Positions 44,230-57,699 of a DNA stretch of 64,000 nt are shown here, piece after piece. Made by a program: the position numbers and the translations under genes. Each line of letters starts with the position of its first letter. The first letter of the stretch is position 1. The stretch comes from Hofstenia miamia (taxonomy: Eukaryota; Xenacoelomorpha; Acoela; Hofsteniidae): positions 726,342 through 790,341 of the forward strand of contig CABFPE010000142.1 in NCBI GenBank assembly GCA_900660155.1, in the 5' to 3' direction. The notes beneath the pieces are model-generated. The model made no database searches and was not told the DNA's origin. It saw only the letters and a program-made list of their open reading frames with translations.

Positions 44230-47200
44230 GGATTTCTTTTATAGGGTTCCAAGATCTTTTAATAGCCTTCTATCAAGTATGAACATTTTTCAAGAGATTG
44301 GGTAAAATATCTTTTGATATAATTTTATTGGAACTGCTTCTATTAATATGTCGATTTATATAACATTTTTACATGGAAACTTTACTGATCCTGTAATATG
44401 TGTGTCTCAATAACATTGTAAACTTCTGATGGGATACATATCTCTTCAGTGTTGTACTATGAAGTCTTATTAAATAATATAAAAAATATGTTTAAAAAAA
44501 TTTAGTGAATTAATTAAGTATATACTTAGTTTTTTAAAATTGAAAGTTCAAAAGCTAACTACATCATTTGCTTGAAATGTGAAAAGTTGAAATTCTATTT
44601 CTGAGAAATATTCGCAATTGTTAGTTTCTCACATCGTCGTTCACATCCCAAAGTTTTACTTTTGACATATTTTGCAGAAAAACACTTGGAATGAAGAAAA
44701 TAATGGTATTAAAATAAAATTCCTGAGGTGACATTTAGAAATAAGTATTTCAACGTTTTGTAAAAACATACATACAACAATTTCACACAAATACCATGCT
44801 GTCAACTGTTTTAGAAATAGTTTTCATAGCAATTTGAGTTGGACCTTGCCGTGGATCTTGATTTGATAAAGCTGAAAAACTAAAAATAGTTTTATCTGGA
44901 CCTGATCACTGTGTACAGTTTGGTACATAATGCTAATCTATTGCGTCAATGGCCGCAGGGCAATAGGGTCCAGATGTGTATCATTTTGAAACAGTGGAAT
45001 AGAAATTCGCAAGCTATAATTAACAAAAGTCTCAAATTTAATAGTGTAATTTAGAGCTATAGCAGCGTTACAGGAATGCTGAAAACAACTAAGCAATCGT
45101 ACCAAAGCTCTCTCAATACAAGAAGAAGGCTCCTATCTCAAACAGAGATGGAAGTGGGGCGGATTTTTGTCCCCTCCCCACAGAATTTGTGCCCTGCCCC
45201 ATATTGCCCCACTTTAATATTCTACTGCCCCAAGTTTGCTTACTCAAAAATTTGCTTCATAACTACTTACGATATTTTATTGTCCCATATTTGTTCTTTG
45301 ACAATTTTCATTGAATTACACCACACCATAACTCAAATATTTTGAATCCTTAATTTCTAGAAGATACAGAATCATTTCTATTATCACTACCAATAAGAAA
45401 CTAATAACAAACATAATAGCAATGCAAATTAAAGACATTATTAATAGCAAAATGAAAGTTAATTTTAACTTTCATAAAGCTTTTTATAAAGCTAATATTT
45501 TATGCAAATACATTTATTCAAGGATAATTGAACCCCTTCTAATGAAATTGCAAAGCCTATTGACTACAAATCAGATTAAAATGATCTTGCTGATATCATT
45601 GAATAGAATCAAATCTCACCAAAAGCTATAATTGCATAGTAATTAATTTTTCAAACTAATACTAAATTTCCAAGTATATCATTTCTTAAAGAACCTTTGA
45701 TGTAATAAATACGGTACAATCTCAAAAATTGGCAAACTCTTACTTCAATCTATCTAAACTTCTATCTCTCTGATACCAAAGAAGAAGATTCCAAAAGATT
45801 GCATGATATAGAGTGACATTAGGTACCCGATAAATCCAACCTGGGTGTCAAATTGTCGGGTCAAGTACAAAAACTTGATTTTAATCACAGCTTGACCCAA
45901 GACGTTAAGTAATACAAATGAATTGCTGTTTTCCCGGCAGAAATTGATAGATGTTAATGATCTTTTGATTGGAGAAAGATCCACAAGATCAAGTCAAATT
46001 AAACATTTCGGGTCGGGATCAGGTAGCAAATATTACGATCGGGTCCATATTTACCTCGTACTGTCACTCTCTGTTGGATGCTAGAAGCGATTTTGAAAGC
46101 AAAATATGGTCAAGAAAAATATTTGTTGATTTCAAAAGTTGATGCCCTTTTTTGTAATCCAGTGACCAGTATGATACATGCAGGTTATTAGAGTTTATGG
46201 CATAATACCCCTTTGGTGAATTTTCTTTTACATGGAATTGATCATTTGAGTCTGATTAAATGCATTTCTTAACAGTCCAATTTTTAGGAATATATTTCCA
46301 AATGATATTTAGCAATTAGTTCTGCAAATATATTAATAATTATATTTTACAGGATGTAAATCGAAGGCTTTCCTTCCGCAAAAAAGAAGCGTGATAAATA
46401 GTGAACAATCAATTAAAATCAAATTGAAGTTTAACGCTAACTTTAATAACATATTTGTTATCATTTCTTCAAGGTGAAAAATCACTATTTTTACAAATTA
46501 TTTTGTCCAATGTCATTTAAGCGAAGATTTAATTTTTTTGAAATTATTTATTAAAATATTGTTTTGATTGTTCTTCCTGATGTTTCAAAGAACATTGTCT
46601 AAACAAAAGAGGTTTTATCTCATTACATTGCAAATGAGATATAATCAAGACTTTTAATTTGACTATTATCTTTTTGCAATTTACCATAAAATTACTTTAA
46701 TAAATAGAATTATAAATTCAATTAACTATATATTGTCAAAGAATTAAAAACAGCTATTTATAGATATGGTTTGCCTCAAATCTAATAATTCTTTCCCCAG
46801 AAATAGGGGGTGGAGATTTTATTGTTCCAAACCCCTGTAGCAATTTTCTTTCTCTATATTTCACACGTGAAACAAGGACAATAATAAGAAAAAATGTCAT
46901 TTTAGGGAGATGTATCAAAGCCTTAATGAAGTGCTCTTGCAAACGTATTGTTTTAAATTTTAGAATAGTAGCACATTCGAAGATAAAGGAATTGCATTCC
47001 TTGAGGCAATTGTTTTTTATAAAGATCAGAAGAAATGTTTTTTATTAGTAATCTAATAGAATATAGGTTTTATAAATATTTTTTTTAATTACACTTTACC
47101 TAAATGAATTTTCACAACTAATTGCTATGCGTTTGATCTCTTTCAAAAGTTCGATGAAAAATGGTTTTATAAAATTAATAAAATTGTTAGTTTTATGAAA

Positions 47201-49797
47201 TAGATTACTTCTATAATCATGTGTAGATTCATTGAATATATTACAGTACAGGCATTAATATTTCACCAATCTATTGTAAAATATTTGCTCTAAGCAACAA
47301 AAATGTTTAGATCTTATTAACAAACAGAATTTCACCATTTGTTGGTAAAAATAACCTATTGTAATATGCTTAAAATTGAAAAAATTTAACAGACTTTGGC
47401 AAATTAAAATTTTTAGAAGCATTTATATAATATGCTTAAGAATTCAGCAAACTATTGACATTATTAAATTGTAGAGTAAAAACACGTTTTGACGGCAAAT
47501 TCGCATTAGTTCTAAGTGCGTGTCAAATCATGATGAACTTACATATTAGCGTTCACAACAATTGCTATGAAATATGACAAAAATATTTCACGACCTCCTT
47601 TTCAAAACCTATTAATACAAAATTTAATATGATAAGCTGTCGCATGAGTAATGCTGCTCCATATATAACTTCCTCAGTATGTATGGTTTGGAGCTTTAGT
47701 CAAGATGACCATCATCGTTTAGGAGAAAAAGATTTTTAGTCATAAGCATGTGTTTTTATGCCTGTTTAAATCATGTGGAGGAATATAAACAAAATATGTT
47801 ATTCGTTAATACCAATTTCCTACAGCTACCAAACTATTTCCGATACCCAAATACATGTTAAAATGCAATTTTAACAAATGAACTGTAAATTGCATTAATT
47901 TGATTTGAATTTACTTGGTCTCTGAAGTCATGAGTAGGGTTAGAGCTAAGTATTTTGAAAATAGAAACTTGTGAAATAAATTTATTTTGGGAATTTTGAA
48001 GACCACAAATTGTGAAAAATAAGCATCATAAATTGATGATCTGATGAAGCATAGGTAAGAAGTTAGCAATACCAATAGTTTTCAAGTTTTACTCCACATG
48101 AATTTTTAACTATCAACTTTTAGAATATTTTTATGCTCCACAAACGACCGATTTGAAATGGTCGCCGAACCTGTCAGCCAAAATATTATTGGTATCTCAC
48201 AGCCCTGCATACCAGCAGGGAGTACCTGATTTGATCAACTTAGTCAAGTGCAAATTTAATTATTTTGTGTTCTCGGGATAAATTTCAATTTATATAGCAA
48301 TCATGAATGTCCTAATAGGCCAGTATCATGTATTAGCAAAATGGTGTTATATTTTCATAATTTAATGTCCACTTGACGAGTGATATAGTGAAATTTCACA
48401 TTCGAAAGTTGAAAGAAGACCCTTAAATAAGTACAATAGTGTCACTTTTGATTGTAAGCCGATTATATTCAATTTTCCGAAGGATTTAGGGAGAAGATAA
48501 TATGGAATATATGGGGAGTTGCTGAAATTCGCAGTATGGTATCATGAATATTTGTTGATTTCACTGAGAAAGATGACAAATTTCTATGCGGGACTTTACA
48601 ATTTTAAAATAGACTTGTTTACAAACTCCCTTCAAGATCTTTATGCAGATTCTGAGTTTTTTAAGAATTTCTAAAATATCTATGGAGTTTATTGTGGTTT
48701 AAAATTTTTTATTGTTTTTTACATAATATGCAAAATAGATCATAGTAGGCATATAGTCATTATATATAGCGTATTTGATTCATGTTTCAGCACTAATACT
48801 ACATCGATTATTTTGGTTTATGTATTTATAATGAATATATGCGAATATGGAGTTATAAATTATATTATTTCTGTACGACCTTATCAGGGCCGATTGCTCC
48901 CAATATGGTCAGTGTGGATATTTTGAGTAGAATGAAGAGTTAACATTCTTGTATTCAAAAAAATGGTTCAACGGATATCATTCGAAAGATGAGATTTCGA
49001 GTTTGCTAACCAATACATATAAAGTGCAATTTAATAAATAGACAGAGATACAGATTTAATAAACTTGAATAGTACCTTACAAAAATTAAGTGCAGAAAAA
49101 CAAAATTTTTGAATTAGTGAAAATATTCAAATAAATATATTTTTTTATGTTTAATGTGAATATCATACTTTCCAATGATGTATTTTTAAATATAAAAAAT
49201 GATTGATTCTTTCAGAGTTTTTCTTTTCAATTTAAAAAAAAATATTCAACAAAAAGTCTAAGTTGTTAGCCAAATCGCAGAATCTAAACATCCCCACTTT
49301 TATTAAAGAAGTGCTTGAGAAAGCTAAAAACAGCCTGAAAAAATTTTCAAAATATGATTCTTTACGAAATTTACTTTTTCGGACTTGGGTTTTATGCACT
49401 TTGAAAACATAGTATAAATGTCCAGTGCATGGAAGTTGTTAATATTTGAAATTTAAATTCTAAGGAAAAGGTAAAATAAGTTTTATAAATAAGAGGTAGT
49501 ACCTATTGAGTAATCACACATTAAGAATTCATGGCATAAATGGAATCATATACATTAAATAATTTATTAATTGAACTTCTTTGTTTGAATGACGTTCAAT
49601 ATTTACCCGAATTCAGGAAATTGTGTGTAGATTTTTCTTGGCTTTGATTCGTATTCTCATTTTCCCTAAAAGAAACATATCCTTCGAAATATAAAACCAT
49701 AAGTAGCTCAAAGTCTTGCAGGAACAAATTAAATAAATTCAACTTTGATCTGTAAATTATTTTCAAAATATTATCAAATGTAATCAAGTGTACATTA
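44230..49797. other. AT-rich intergenic DNA
   Basis: No gene supported. Contains a C-rich stretch at 45.15-45.23 kb (CCCC-containing strings) and a GGGTC-rich segment at 45.82-46.06 kb. Confidence 0.5.
45820..46055 (+). repeat. GGGTC-rich segment
   Basis: ACCCGATAAATCC, TCGGGTCAAG, CTTGACCCAAG, CGGGTCGGGATC and GATCGGGTCC occur within 240 bases in both orientations. It resembles the segments at 32.15 and 57.6 kb. Confidence 0.35.
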
Positions 49798-50102
49798 GGG
49801 AAGTGATCCAAATTCAATACGTTAAAAAGTGAAAATGCAACCGTAAACAACAATTCTAGCTTCAAATGTCTGCATACGCTTAATAAATTGATTTGAATAG
49901 ATATATTTGAAGAAATGTGCAGAACCCAAATGTGTCAAAGTTATTTGTAATAACATTTGCGGAAAAAACACGCCTTTAACGTAAACTTCCTCTTTAGCGA
50001 ATTAATTTTGAGTGTAAGTTAACGATTTGGTTTACGGTCATGTTAACGTAAAACACCATTTGTTAACGGTGTTGTTAACGTATTGAATTTGGATCACTTC
50101 CC
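49798..50102. mobile_element. Harbinger-type MITE (305 bp)
   Basis: Perfect 28-bp inverted ends starting GGGAAGTGATCCAAATTCAA (49798-49825 and 50075-50102), flanked by the 3-bp direct duplication TTA (49795-49797 and 50103-50105). A TWA-type 3-bp target and G-rich ends fit PIF/Harbinger. There is no transposase inside. The right half carries a cluster of GTTAACG motifs (near 50020, 50042, 50062 and 50074), possibly binding sites for the mobilising transposase. Confidence 0.88.
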
Positions 50103-50599
50103 TTAATTTAGTGAATACAAGAGAGAGAATAAATATCAAGCAAAAGCAAATATGAAATTAGCAGAAATTGGCTTGTTCATGATTGATGCATAATTTAGTA
50201 ATTATTTGTTAAAATATTATTTGACTTAAGCAATCCAATAGTGGAAAGTAATGAGGATGAAGTTACCCCACTGAATTACGGGTTTGGGAGGTCTATTCGT
50301 ATATAAAAAAATATTTAAAGTTCGTTGAAGAATAGACAAACTTTTTTGGTATGTCAGGTACAGCATTTAGTGTAAATTTTCAACGCTATACTCAACAGTA
50401 AACTGATGTAATATAGTAAAGTTTATTCAATTCAAAACAGACAACAATTATGTTAACCATTAGAAATTACGTAAGCGACATCTAGTTACAATGACATCAA
50501 TGTTTAAATTCAAAATCATTGGGGTCAATCTTCAGTTAATAAATTAAAATAAGGCTATCAAATTATGTGCATTCAAGACTTATTGTAATACAAGCAACA

Positions 50600-50605
50600 T
50601 TTATT
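50600..50605 (-). promoter_or_regulatory. Likely poly(A) signal of acyl-CoA synthetase
   Basis: The minus strand reads AATAAA about 70 bases after the stop codon at 50673. Confidence 0.45.
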
Positions 50606-50672
50606 TACTTTGATCGGTATTCATAAACGAAACCTTGGTTCAAAATACATAAAGAAGAGGGCAAATCATTTT

Positions 50673-52319
50673 TCAGAGAGATTTCTCTGTTTCTATTCTC
50701 AGCGCCAATTTATCAATTTTTTTATTGCGATTAATTGGAAGTTTTTTCATGAACGTAATATGATGAATCCTTTTATACTCTGGAACCTCATCCTTAATGA
50801 AATCCATGAGTTCCTCAGAAGTGATATTTTCTCTAGGAACAACAAACGCTACAGGAATCTCTCCATTGATTTTGTCACTTTTACCAACTACTGCAGACGA
50901 AGATACTTTAGGGTGGGAATTCAAATAATTTTCTAGTTCTGATGGAAAAACTGTATATCCTCTAAACTTTATTATTTCTTTGACTCTACTGAGAAGTTGT
51001 AAATGCCCATTTTCGTCTGCTCGACCAAAATCACCTGTTCTGAAGAATCCATCACTTGTAAAGCTATCTCTTGTTTTCACCTGATCCTTAAAATAGCTCT
51101 TAAACATTGGAGTTCCTTTGATACATACTTCACCCGGGTTTTCCAATATCTCCGGGTCCTTAATACTAACTAATTTGTAAAAACCATTTGGGCACACCAT
51201 TCCTGCATGATGTAACTTTGTTCGTAAACTGCTTGAAGAAATGAAAATGGGTGAAGTTTCACTAAGACCATACATACTCACAAATCTAAGGTTTTCACCA
51301 AATATGCTTTGAATTCTTTTGTAAGGATCTAGAAGTTGTATAGTTCCCGCAGTTATTATTGTCTTGATAAATTTGAATTGAGATTTAGAAATATTTTGTA
51401 GTGAAGCCAAATAATTAAAAATACTTGCTAATGCAAAGATGTGTTGCACTTTATATTTTAGCACTATGTTGATGAAAGTTTCATCAAATTTCTTTACAAT
51501 AATTAGGTTCGCGCCTGAAAATAAACAAGGTATAACAGTAAAGTTGAATCCACCGACATGTGGAAATGGTTGGATAGCATTGACTATCTCGTGCTTCATT
51601 ATTGGAGCTATTGACTCGTGGTTTAAGGCCAACGCCACTCTGATGCAGTAAATTGGTTGAATCAGTACGACTTTGGGAAGCCCAGTGCTTCCAGATGTCA
51701 TTGCCATTTGGCATACATCGACTAGTTCATCATCGTCAAAATGAACTATATCTTTGAAGAACACTTCTTCAACTTCAAGTTGGTATCGATTTATAGCATC
51801 TTTCAATTCTGAGTACACTAAGACATACGACAAACTGCTATCATTAAGTTCATTCTGAATACGTGACCATTTTTCCTTAGATGTGATCAACACAGAAGAT
51901 TTCGTTGTTGCTATATTTCGTTTTAAATCAGTGGCTGGTGATGTACTGTGCGAAGAAGAAACTATTATTCCTCGATACTGAGCTGCAATATAAAGCGACA
52001 TCCATAATATGCTATTATCAGCATAGATGTGAAGAACATCTCTTCCACACAAGCCAATTCTGATAAGGGTATCAGCAATTTCCTCACAGATTATATCAAG
52101 TTTAGCATACGTAAGCGTGACTTCTAGGAACGCATCTGTAATTAAGCTATCCGGATTATTATAGAGGGAATCCTTTAAAAATTGTCCCAATGAGTAGTCT
52201 AAGTACTTCTCATAATTGATCGGAGCAAATTGGCTATAGATTATTTGGTTTTGCATTATCTCCACATCAGATAAATAAGTACTCAAATAGATTTGTTGAC
52301 ACACTAGAAAGGCCTGCAT
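50673..52319 (-). CDS. Acyl-CoA synthetase, AMP-binding (4CL/luciferase-like) family
   Basis: Intact 548-codon single-exon gene. Such enzymes activate a carboxylic acid with ATP to an acyl-adenylate and pass it to CoA. Seen, with residue numbers: the nucleotide-binding loop MAMTSGSTGLPK (205-216), YGLSE (350-354), FFRTGDFG (425-432), the hinge SRVKEIIKFRGY (444-455) with Arg445, and the C-terminal PINRNKKIDK (528-537) with the catalytic Lys at about 534. In the last motif the usual Gly before Lys is Lys. Domain order and length are normal for the 4-coumarate-CoA ligase / firefly luciferase-like branch. The C-end is EKSL, not the SKL peroxisomal signal of many relatives, so its location is open. 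The start at 52319 is directly preceded by an in-frame TGA; a second Met at residue 22 (MQNQII) is an alternative that would drop a less conserved leader. The substrate (medium/long-chain fatty acid or aryl acid) cannot be read. No introns; no poly(A) tail or target duplication of a retrocopy was seen. Confidence 0.93.
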   Translation of the reverse strand: MQAFLVCQQIYLSTYLSDVEIMQNQIIYSQFAPINYEKYLDYSLGQFLKDSLYNNPDSLITDAFLEVTLTYAKLDIICEEIADTLIRIGLCGRDVLHIYADNSILWMSLYIAAQYRGIIVSSSHSTSPATDLKRNIATTKSSVLITSKEKWSRIQNELNDSSLSYVLVYSELKDAINRYQLEVEEVFFKDIVHFDDDELVDVCQMAMTSGSTGLPKVVLIQPIYCIRVALALNHESIAPIMKHEIVNAIQPFPHVGGFNFTVIPCLFSGANLIIVKKFDETFINIVLKYKVQHIFALASIFNYLASLQNISKSQFKFIKTIITAGTIQLLDPYKRIQSIFGENLRFVSMYGLSETSPIFISSSSLRTKLHHAGMVCPNGFYKLVSIKDPEILENPGEVCIKGTPMFKSYFKDQVKTRDSFTSDGFFRTGDFGRADENGHLQLLSRVKEIIKFRGYTVFPSELENYLNSHPKVSSSAVVGKSDKINGEIPVAFVVPRENITSEELMDFIKDEVPEYKRIHHITFMKKLPINRNKKIDKLALRIETEKSL

Positions 52320-54884
52320 TCAAATGTCTGTATGATTATTTAAGCAGATTAAATATTATTTCAGCATGCATCTGAAAAATGCAGTCTTCGCATCTTACAT
52401 TTCACGGAAAATAAATATAGCAACGATCAATTTCCCTTTGATTTTTTCTATCTGATTTCTTCATGGCGTTCTATGCTAATTTTTATTGTTTCAATTTTGT
52501 AATGAAGCAAGGGAATATCTTCACGTACTTGTGTGGCAACAAGAATACAAGAACTAAGAATGTTTATCAATTAAAACTAAAAATAATGAAAATTTTGCAT
52601 AAAGTTGAAAAAACACATCTAAAATAGTGGAAGCTTATATATTTCTTAAAAAACAAAGTGATATATCATAAAATTTAAAGTGCTAGCAGTAAAAAATTAT
52701 ATTCAGTAAATGTCTACAATTTTAATAACTGGTAAGTTTCAGAATGGCATAACCATTGAATTCACACCCACAAAAATCATTACAAAGAAAATTTTCAAAA
52801 CCATGAATATGTTGCTAATCCAATGTAAATGACGAATAGTCACATAGTAACATTATAAAATTTGAATATAACCATGATTCATGTGATTCATTATTATTTT
52901 TGCTTAAGGAAACTTAATTTCCCATGCAGTGTCGTATTTTGAAAAGAGTTAGTTTTTACCATCAGATTTTGCGTACAATGACAATTGATTTTATAATTGA
53001 AGCCACATTATCTTTTCTAAGCGTCTAATATGAAACGTTTCAAAAATGAAAAATAGTAACAAAATAATATATGAATTTTCAATTATTTGTACAGACTGTT
53101 TGAAGCAATTCTCATAATAATAATTTATTGCAGATTTCTACTATAGCTTTAGATGAGATTTATTGATGTTCAATTTTTATTCAATGCTCATAATCTATGT
53201 GGTTTCTTTTAGCATGAATTTTGGAATCTTTATTTAAATAGTGATATGCTTTCTTAAATGACTGTTAAAATATATATAATACACAGTTAAGAATCTTACA
53301 TCAAATTATTTTCTGCATTAATATCGATGATCTGGAATTTCATCAGGTTACTTGTAATAGGGGACAATATTACTTTTAATGTCCAAATTTATGCAAGAAA
53401 TTCATGATTATTTTCCAATAAATTCTATTTCTTCATCAAAAGATTTTTATACTCTGATCACATTTATTATTACAATTGATAACTCAATGTATGATATCTA
53501 AAGAATTTATTTATAATCCATGACTTGCTTCAATGCCAAGTCAATAACTTAATTTTTGCCAAGGACCATTCAAAGATCTATAATTTTATTTGATTATAAC
53601 TTCATCTTCGTATTAAATATCACATAAACAACTTAATCTCCCTAAATCATAAAATTCTATTGGAATTAAACAGGTTTTAGTTTTAGAAGACGCATGGGAT
53701 AAAGAGGAATTTTGTTTTGAATATATTGCTATTAATTCCTGGTTAGAGAGGTTGCTGATGTATTTTCTAGAAATTTAAAAATATTAGTATTAAGCAGTAG
53801 GTTAAAGAAGTACATTTGTATATATTATATTAATCCTAATCTGCTCAGTGCTTCATAGATACAAATTGTTGTTTTATGTATTTTCAAAAAAAAATTTCTG
53901 CTCATAATCTTCCTATTCTGAATTCTCAGCTAATCAATTGCTCTAAAGACCAGCTACATTTTCATTAGATAGCCTAATTATGCCGAGCACAAACTCAGAA
54001 TAATTGCTCTGATAATTCTGGGATCCGAAATCTATCACAAATCTGCGTCCACTAAGGATCGCGATCTATTGGGATTTTAGAATGATGAAAGGACGCTCTT
54101 CTATCCTAGGGTTCTTTCTGATTCTTCTATACATTTTTATTTCCTGAGCCATGAGAGTTTAAATTGAACTTAAAGAAACCTCACCATATTTATAAATTCC
54201 TTCAAAGTTTGGTAGTAAATAGGAAATATTATGGCAATATTGTGAATTACAATACAATAAATCAAAGTTTTGGATGACAAAATGATAAATTTTCAAACAT
54301 TGTTAATGCTGTTTTTTGTTAATGGTGGTGGATGGTAATAGTAAAAATAAAAGAAAAAAAAGTAATCGATTGTTGTGGAGAAAAATTCTTGAAATTGGAA
54401 ATTAAATTTCTACTACTGACATATTTTAATAACCTCCTCTGGTATTATGATGTCATATAAAATGTACATGTACATACAAAATGCTCAAACAGTGTATATA
54501 GCGCATATGAAAAAAAATGTGTAGAAATCTGCCTAAACAAATGCTGTATGACATTGGGTGGTTGTGAATCGCCATATTTATTAAAATTCGAACTATGTTT
54601 GTGCAAAAAACTCTAAGTTTGCCAACCACAGGCTGAATGATTAACTGCATTGTTGAGTAATTATAGAGATATACTTAGACTGCCATTTTTAATAAAGTTT
54701 ATCTTTGTTCTAAAACAGTAGTTTCAAACAATAGTAGTCGGTACATCAATTGCCACAGCTGCGGGCGTGATTATCAAATTATCATTACATTTTTTAACAA
54801 CAAAAATTCTTGCTGGTAAATAGCGACATACTTAAATTTTAAGAAATGTACATAGCGACATACATAGTTTGTACATAGTATAAC

Positions 54885-54909
54885 TATATATACATATATA
54901 TATATATAA
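54885..54909. repeat. (TA)n microsatellite, interrupted
   Basis: TATATATACATATATATATA type. Confidence 0.85.
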
Positions 54910-55251
54910 TTGAAATAATTTTTCAAAAAATTTCCACATTTTTTAAATCCAACCAATTCTTTATGTAATTAAATTATGATTAAATGCTAAGCGATTAGTG
55001 TTTGTGTCTCATTTGAAACTCCTTGAATCTTGGATCTTCATTGAAATATTGCATAAACAGTTCAAGTTTTTGCAGACATCCAATAAAAAATTTGTTTTCT
55101 ACCTAAATGAATAGATGTGTTTCTTAAATGCGAAATCTGCATAAGTTATTACTTATTTAATTCATATGTGATTAAAAATACAGACTAATGCTTTTCATTT
55201 TGTGTTCCTAACAACGCATCTTCATGTTTCAATTATCGTTGTTAAAAATTA

Positions 55252-55304
55252 TGTATATATATATATATATATACATGTATATATATGTTTATATGTATAT
55301 ATAA
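55252..55304. repeat. (TA)n microsatellite, interrupted
   Basis: TA repeats broken by TACATG and TATG steps. A GGAGCGGAGGGGCCCAGGCC stretch follows at 55315. Confidence 0.9.
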
Positions 55305-57239
55305 GTACAGAAGAGGAGCGGAGGGGCCCAGGCCCTTCTAAAATAAGAAATATTCATTAAAATTGTCCAATAATAATTACAAATTAAAATTCCTTAGCAC
55401 CAAATGGGGTGAATAGTAAAAGATTTTTTAAAATTTATTTTAAAAAATCTGGTATTTGTGAAATGTATTCACTCAAATTTTACACTGTAATGTGTCCTTT
55501 AATCCTGAGATTAAATTTCAAATAAAATTAACAGTTTAAACTGAATGATTCATGTAAAAGTAATGAGCAAAATTCAATAAATGTTGATGCAAGTATTAAC
55601 AGAACAGACTAATATCTCATGCAGGTAAGTAGTTGAAGAAAAATATATAATCTTTATTCTTCAAGACTCAATATTCTTAGAAATGTCAGACTTCATTTTT
55701 TATATTCAAACTAGGGTCTCAGAGCCAGAATTTTACTTGTCTCCAGTCTCATAATTTGAATTTACAGAATGTGAATTAAATAAAATTCTAATTATTCACA
55801 CTTAAAAAATGTATTTAAAAACATATAAAATAAATTTTTTACTAATTTTAGGTTTTTTAAATTCGTGCCTCTTCGTTGGCATTTATAGGATTGTTCAGAA
55901 AAATTGCGATTTTCGGATAATGCTTAGCATTAATTCATAATCTGGGCAGGTCTTGTTTTTTTTAGGATAAGTACATGCAGGAATATAGACCAGCACATAT
56001 TGTGAGTGCCTGTGCTGTCTTATGCAATGTCTTAGTGCTTCATAATTCCTTAACACATTTTGCTGCATATAGCATCACCTAGCACTTTATATTGATAAGT
56101 TAGCATCTCCTAAGTAAAGAGGCTTTATATGTATAAATTCTTGAGTGAATAATTTGTTGTTTAAATCCATATCCATAAAGACCGCACTTAAATTGGGAAA
56201 CTATATTCTAGACTTCCATTTTTAATAATTTATTCAACAATCAAGAAAAGTCTAACCTTTTATAAAAATAGCATGCTTATGTTTGTCTCAGTAAACTACA
56301 TACATGGTCATTAGCAGAATTGGGAGGACATGACAATTTGTAGATATAATACAAAAAATTTGTATTTTTCTAAGAAATAGATATTTACTCTTGCTAAATC
56401 ATGAAGTATTGACGTTTATTTATCATTTTAAAACATGAACGAGAAACAGATTAACTTACGACAAGCTTCTGAAATAATTCGTATATGTCCCAACTAAAAC
56501 TGTTAATAAATATTTTAGTAACAATTATGCAATCATTTCAATATCGTGATCCAGACTATCCATATTTATTCCAAAGATTTGAAAATTATTATTCCACCTT
56601 GAAATAATTCTAGAAATACAAGTGATTTCTAACTATATATTGATTAAGGAAACATATATTCTGAATGATGAAACTACAACTATTTCTTTTAATGATAGCT
56701 TTTCCTTTCCAACTTGTATTGAATTCATTATTAAGAAATTCATTATTCAATTTCAGCAAAATAGCTTATAAGAATATGCTCATTAAATCCCTTATTCAAA
56801 AAAGTACTTTTAAGATCTTGATTAGAGATTGGGTAAAAAAATCTTACCTCCATTTGTTGAAATACTGTACTGAAAAATTGCTCACATTTTTTTATATATT
56901 ATTTGGAAAATTTTCTTTCTTTTGATTGGATGAATGTTTTATGGGAGATGATTGCATATTTCGTCTCTAAATTTAATCAAATTGAAATGAAGTTACATTT
57001 TGAGATACATTTTAGTTTTTAAACAAAAATGTGATATTTTTTCGGATAATATTAGGGATATTGTCATGCTGCAAAACCAAAAATGACATAAATTTACCAT
57101 CAACAGTCCTGGTGTCTTTTTAAATCGATAAAACGGTTTTTTTACCAATTTTCAAACAGTTTTTTCAAGCTTATTAGGATGTTTGGAAATTGTGAGATAT
57201 GGAAACATCTATTAGTGAACGTGAATTAACTTTACTAAG

Positions 57240-57350
57240 ATGTATTATCTACTGTTCCTAAAGTACTTGAAAAAAGGGCCTTGCATAAGCACCTTGCTAA
57301 TACAATATATAGCAATAACTATATTGCAACATATCTATTATCAGATTATT
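57240..57350 (+). mobile_element. LINE remnant: N-terminal RT box
   Basis: The plus strand reads PKVLEKRALHKHLANTIYSN (about 57256-57315), matching the LSKVLEK-VH-QL--YL--NN box that precedes the FGFR motif in LINE reverse transcriptases. No further RT box follows in frame. An open frame just upstream (56665-56925) may belong to the same remnant. Confidence 0.5.
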
Positions 57351-57599
57351 ATTTCAATATATTAGCTTATTATTGGAAGGTTCTTTTTAAAAAACAATTG
57401 AAAACACTTCTTGTAATTAAAGTTTTTTTTGGCACAGGAGCATCTGACTGCAATCTCAAAGGAATTATAGCATTCGTTCTACATCTTAGGGTTCTACATT
57501 ATGTGTGAAGATTATTTGTATTCATTTTGTTTATAAAGAAATTATGAGATTATATTAATTTCCCGAAAACCAAAAAAAAATAAAATTGTGACAAAAACC

Positions 57600-57690
57600 C
57601 AGGGATGATGTGGGTCCGTTATTATGTGGTCCAGTCCGGCCTTTAAACCAGTTATTTGGTCGTATCCGGTCAATCTCGAGCCCATGTAAT
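57600..57690 (+). repeat. GGGTC/GGTCC-rich segment
   Basis: GTGGGTCCG, GTGGTCCAGTCCGGCC and CGTATCCGGTCAATC within 90 bases. It resembles the segments at 32.15 and 45.8 kb. Confidence 0.3.
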
Positions 57691-57699
57691 TTAAAAAAA

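Larger units (their letters stand above)
52320..57240. other. AT-rich intergenic DNA
   Basis: No gene supported. The promoter of the acyl-CoA synthetase must lie at the start of this stretch (minus strand, above 52320), but no clear TATA or initiator stands out from the AT background. Two (TA)n arrays are present. Confidence 0.5.

Noticed and set aside
48035-48060. CTGATGA box as a hammerhead start
   Set aside because: No GAAA box or hairpin follows at a suitable distance.
49596-49865. 89-codon minus-strand open frame
   Set aside because: It overlaps the left end of the Harbinger-type MITE and has no family resemblance.
50610-51714. Other open frames inside the acyl-CoA synthetase
   Set aside because: They are shadow frames of a strongly conserved minus-strand coding region.
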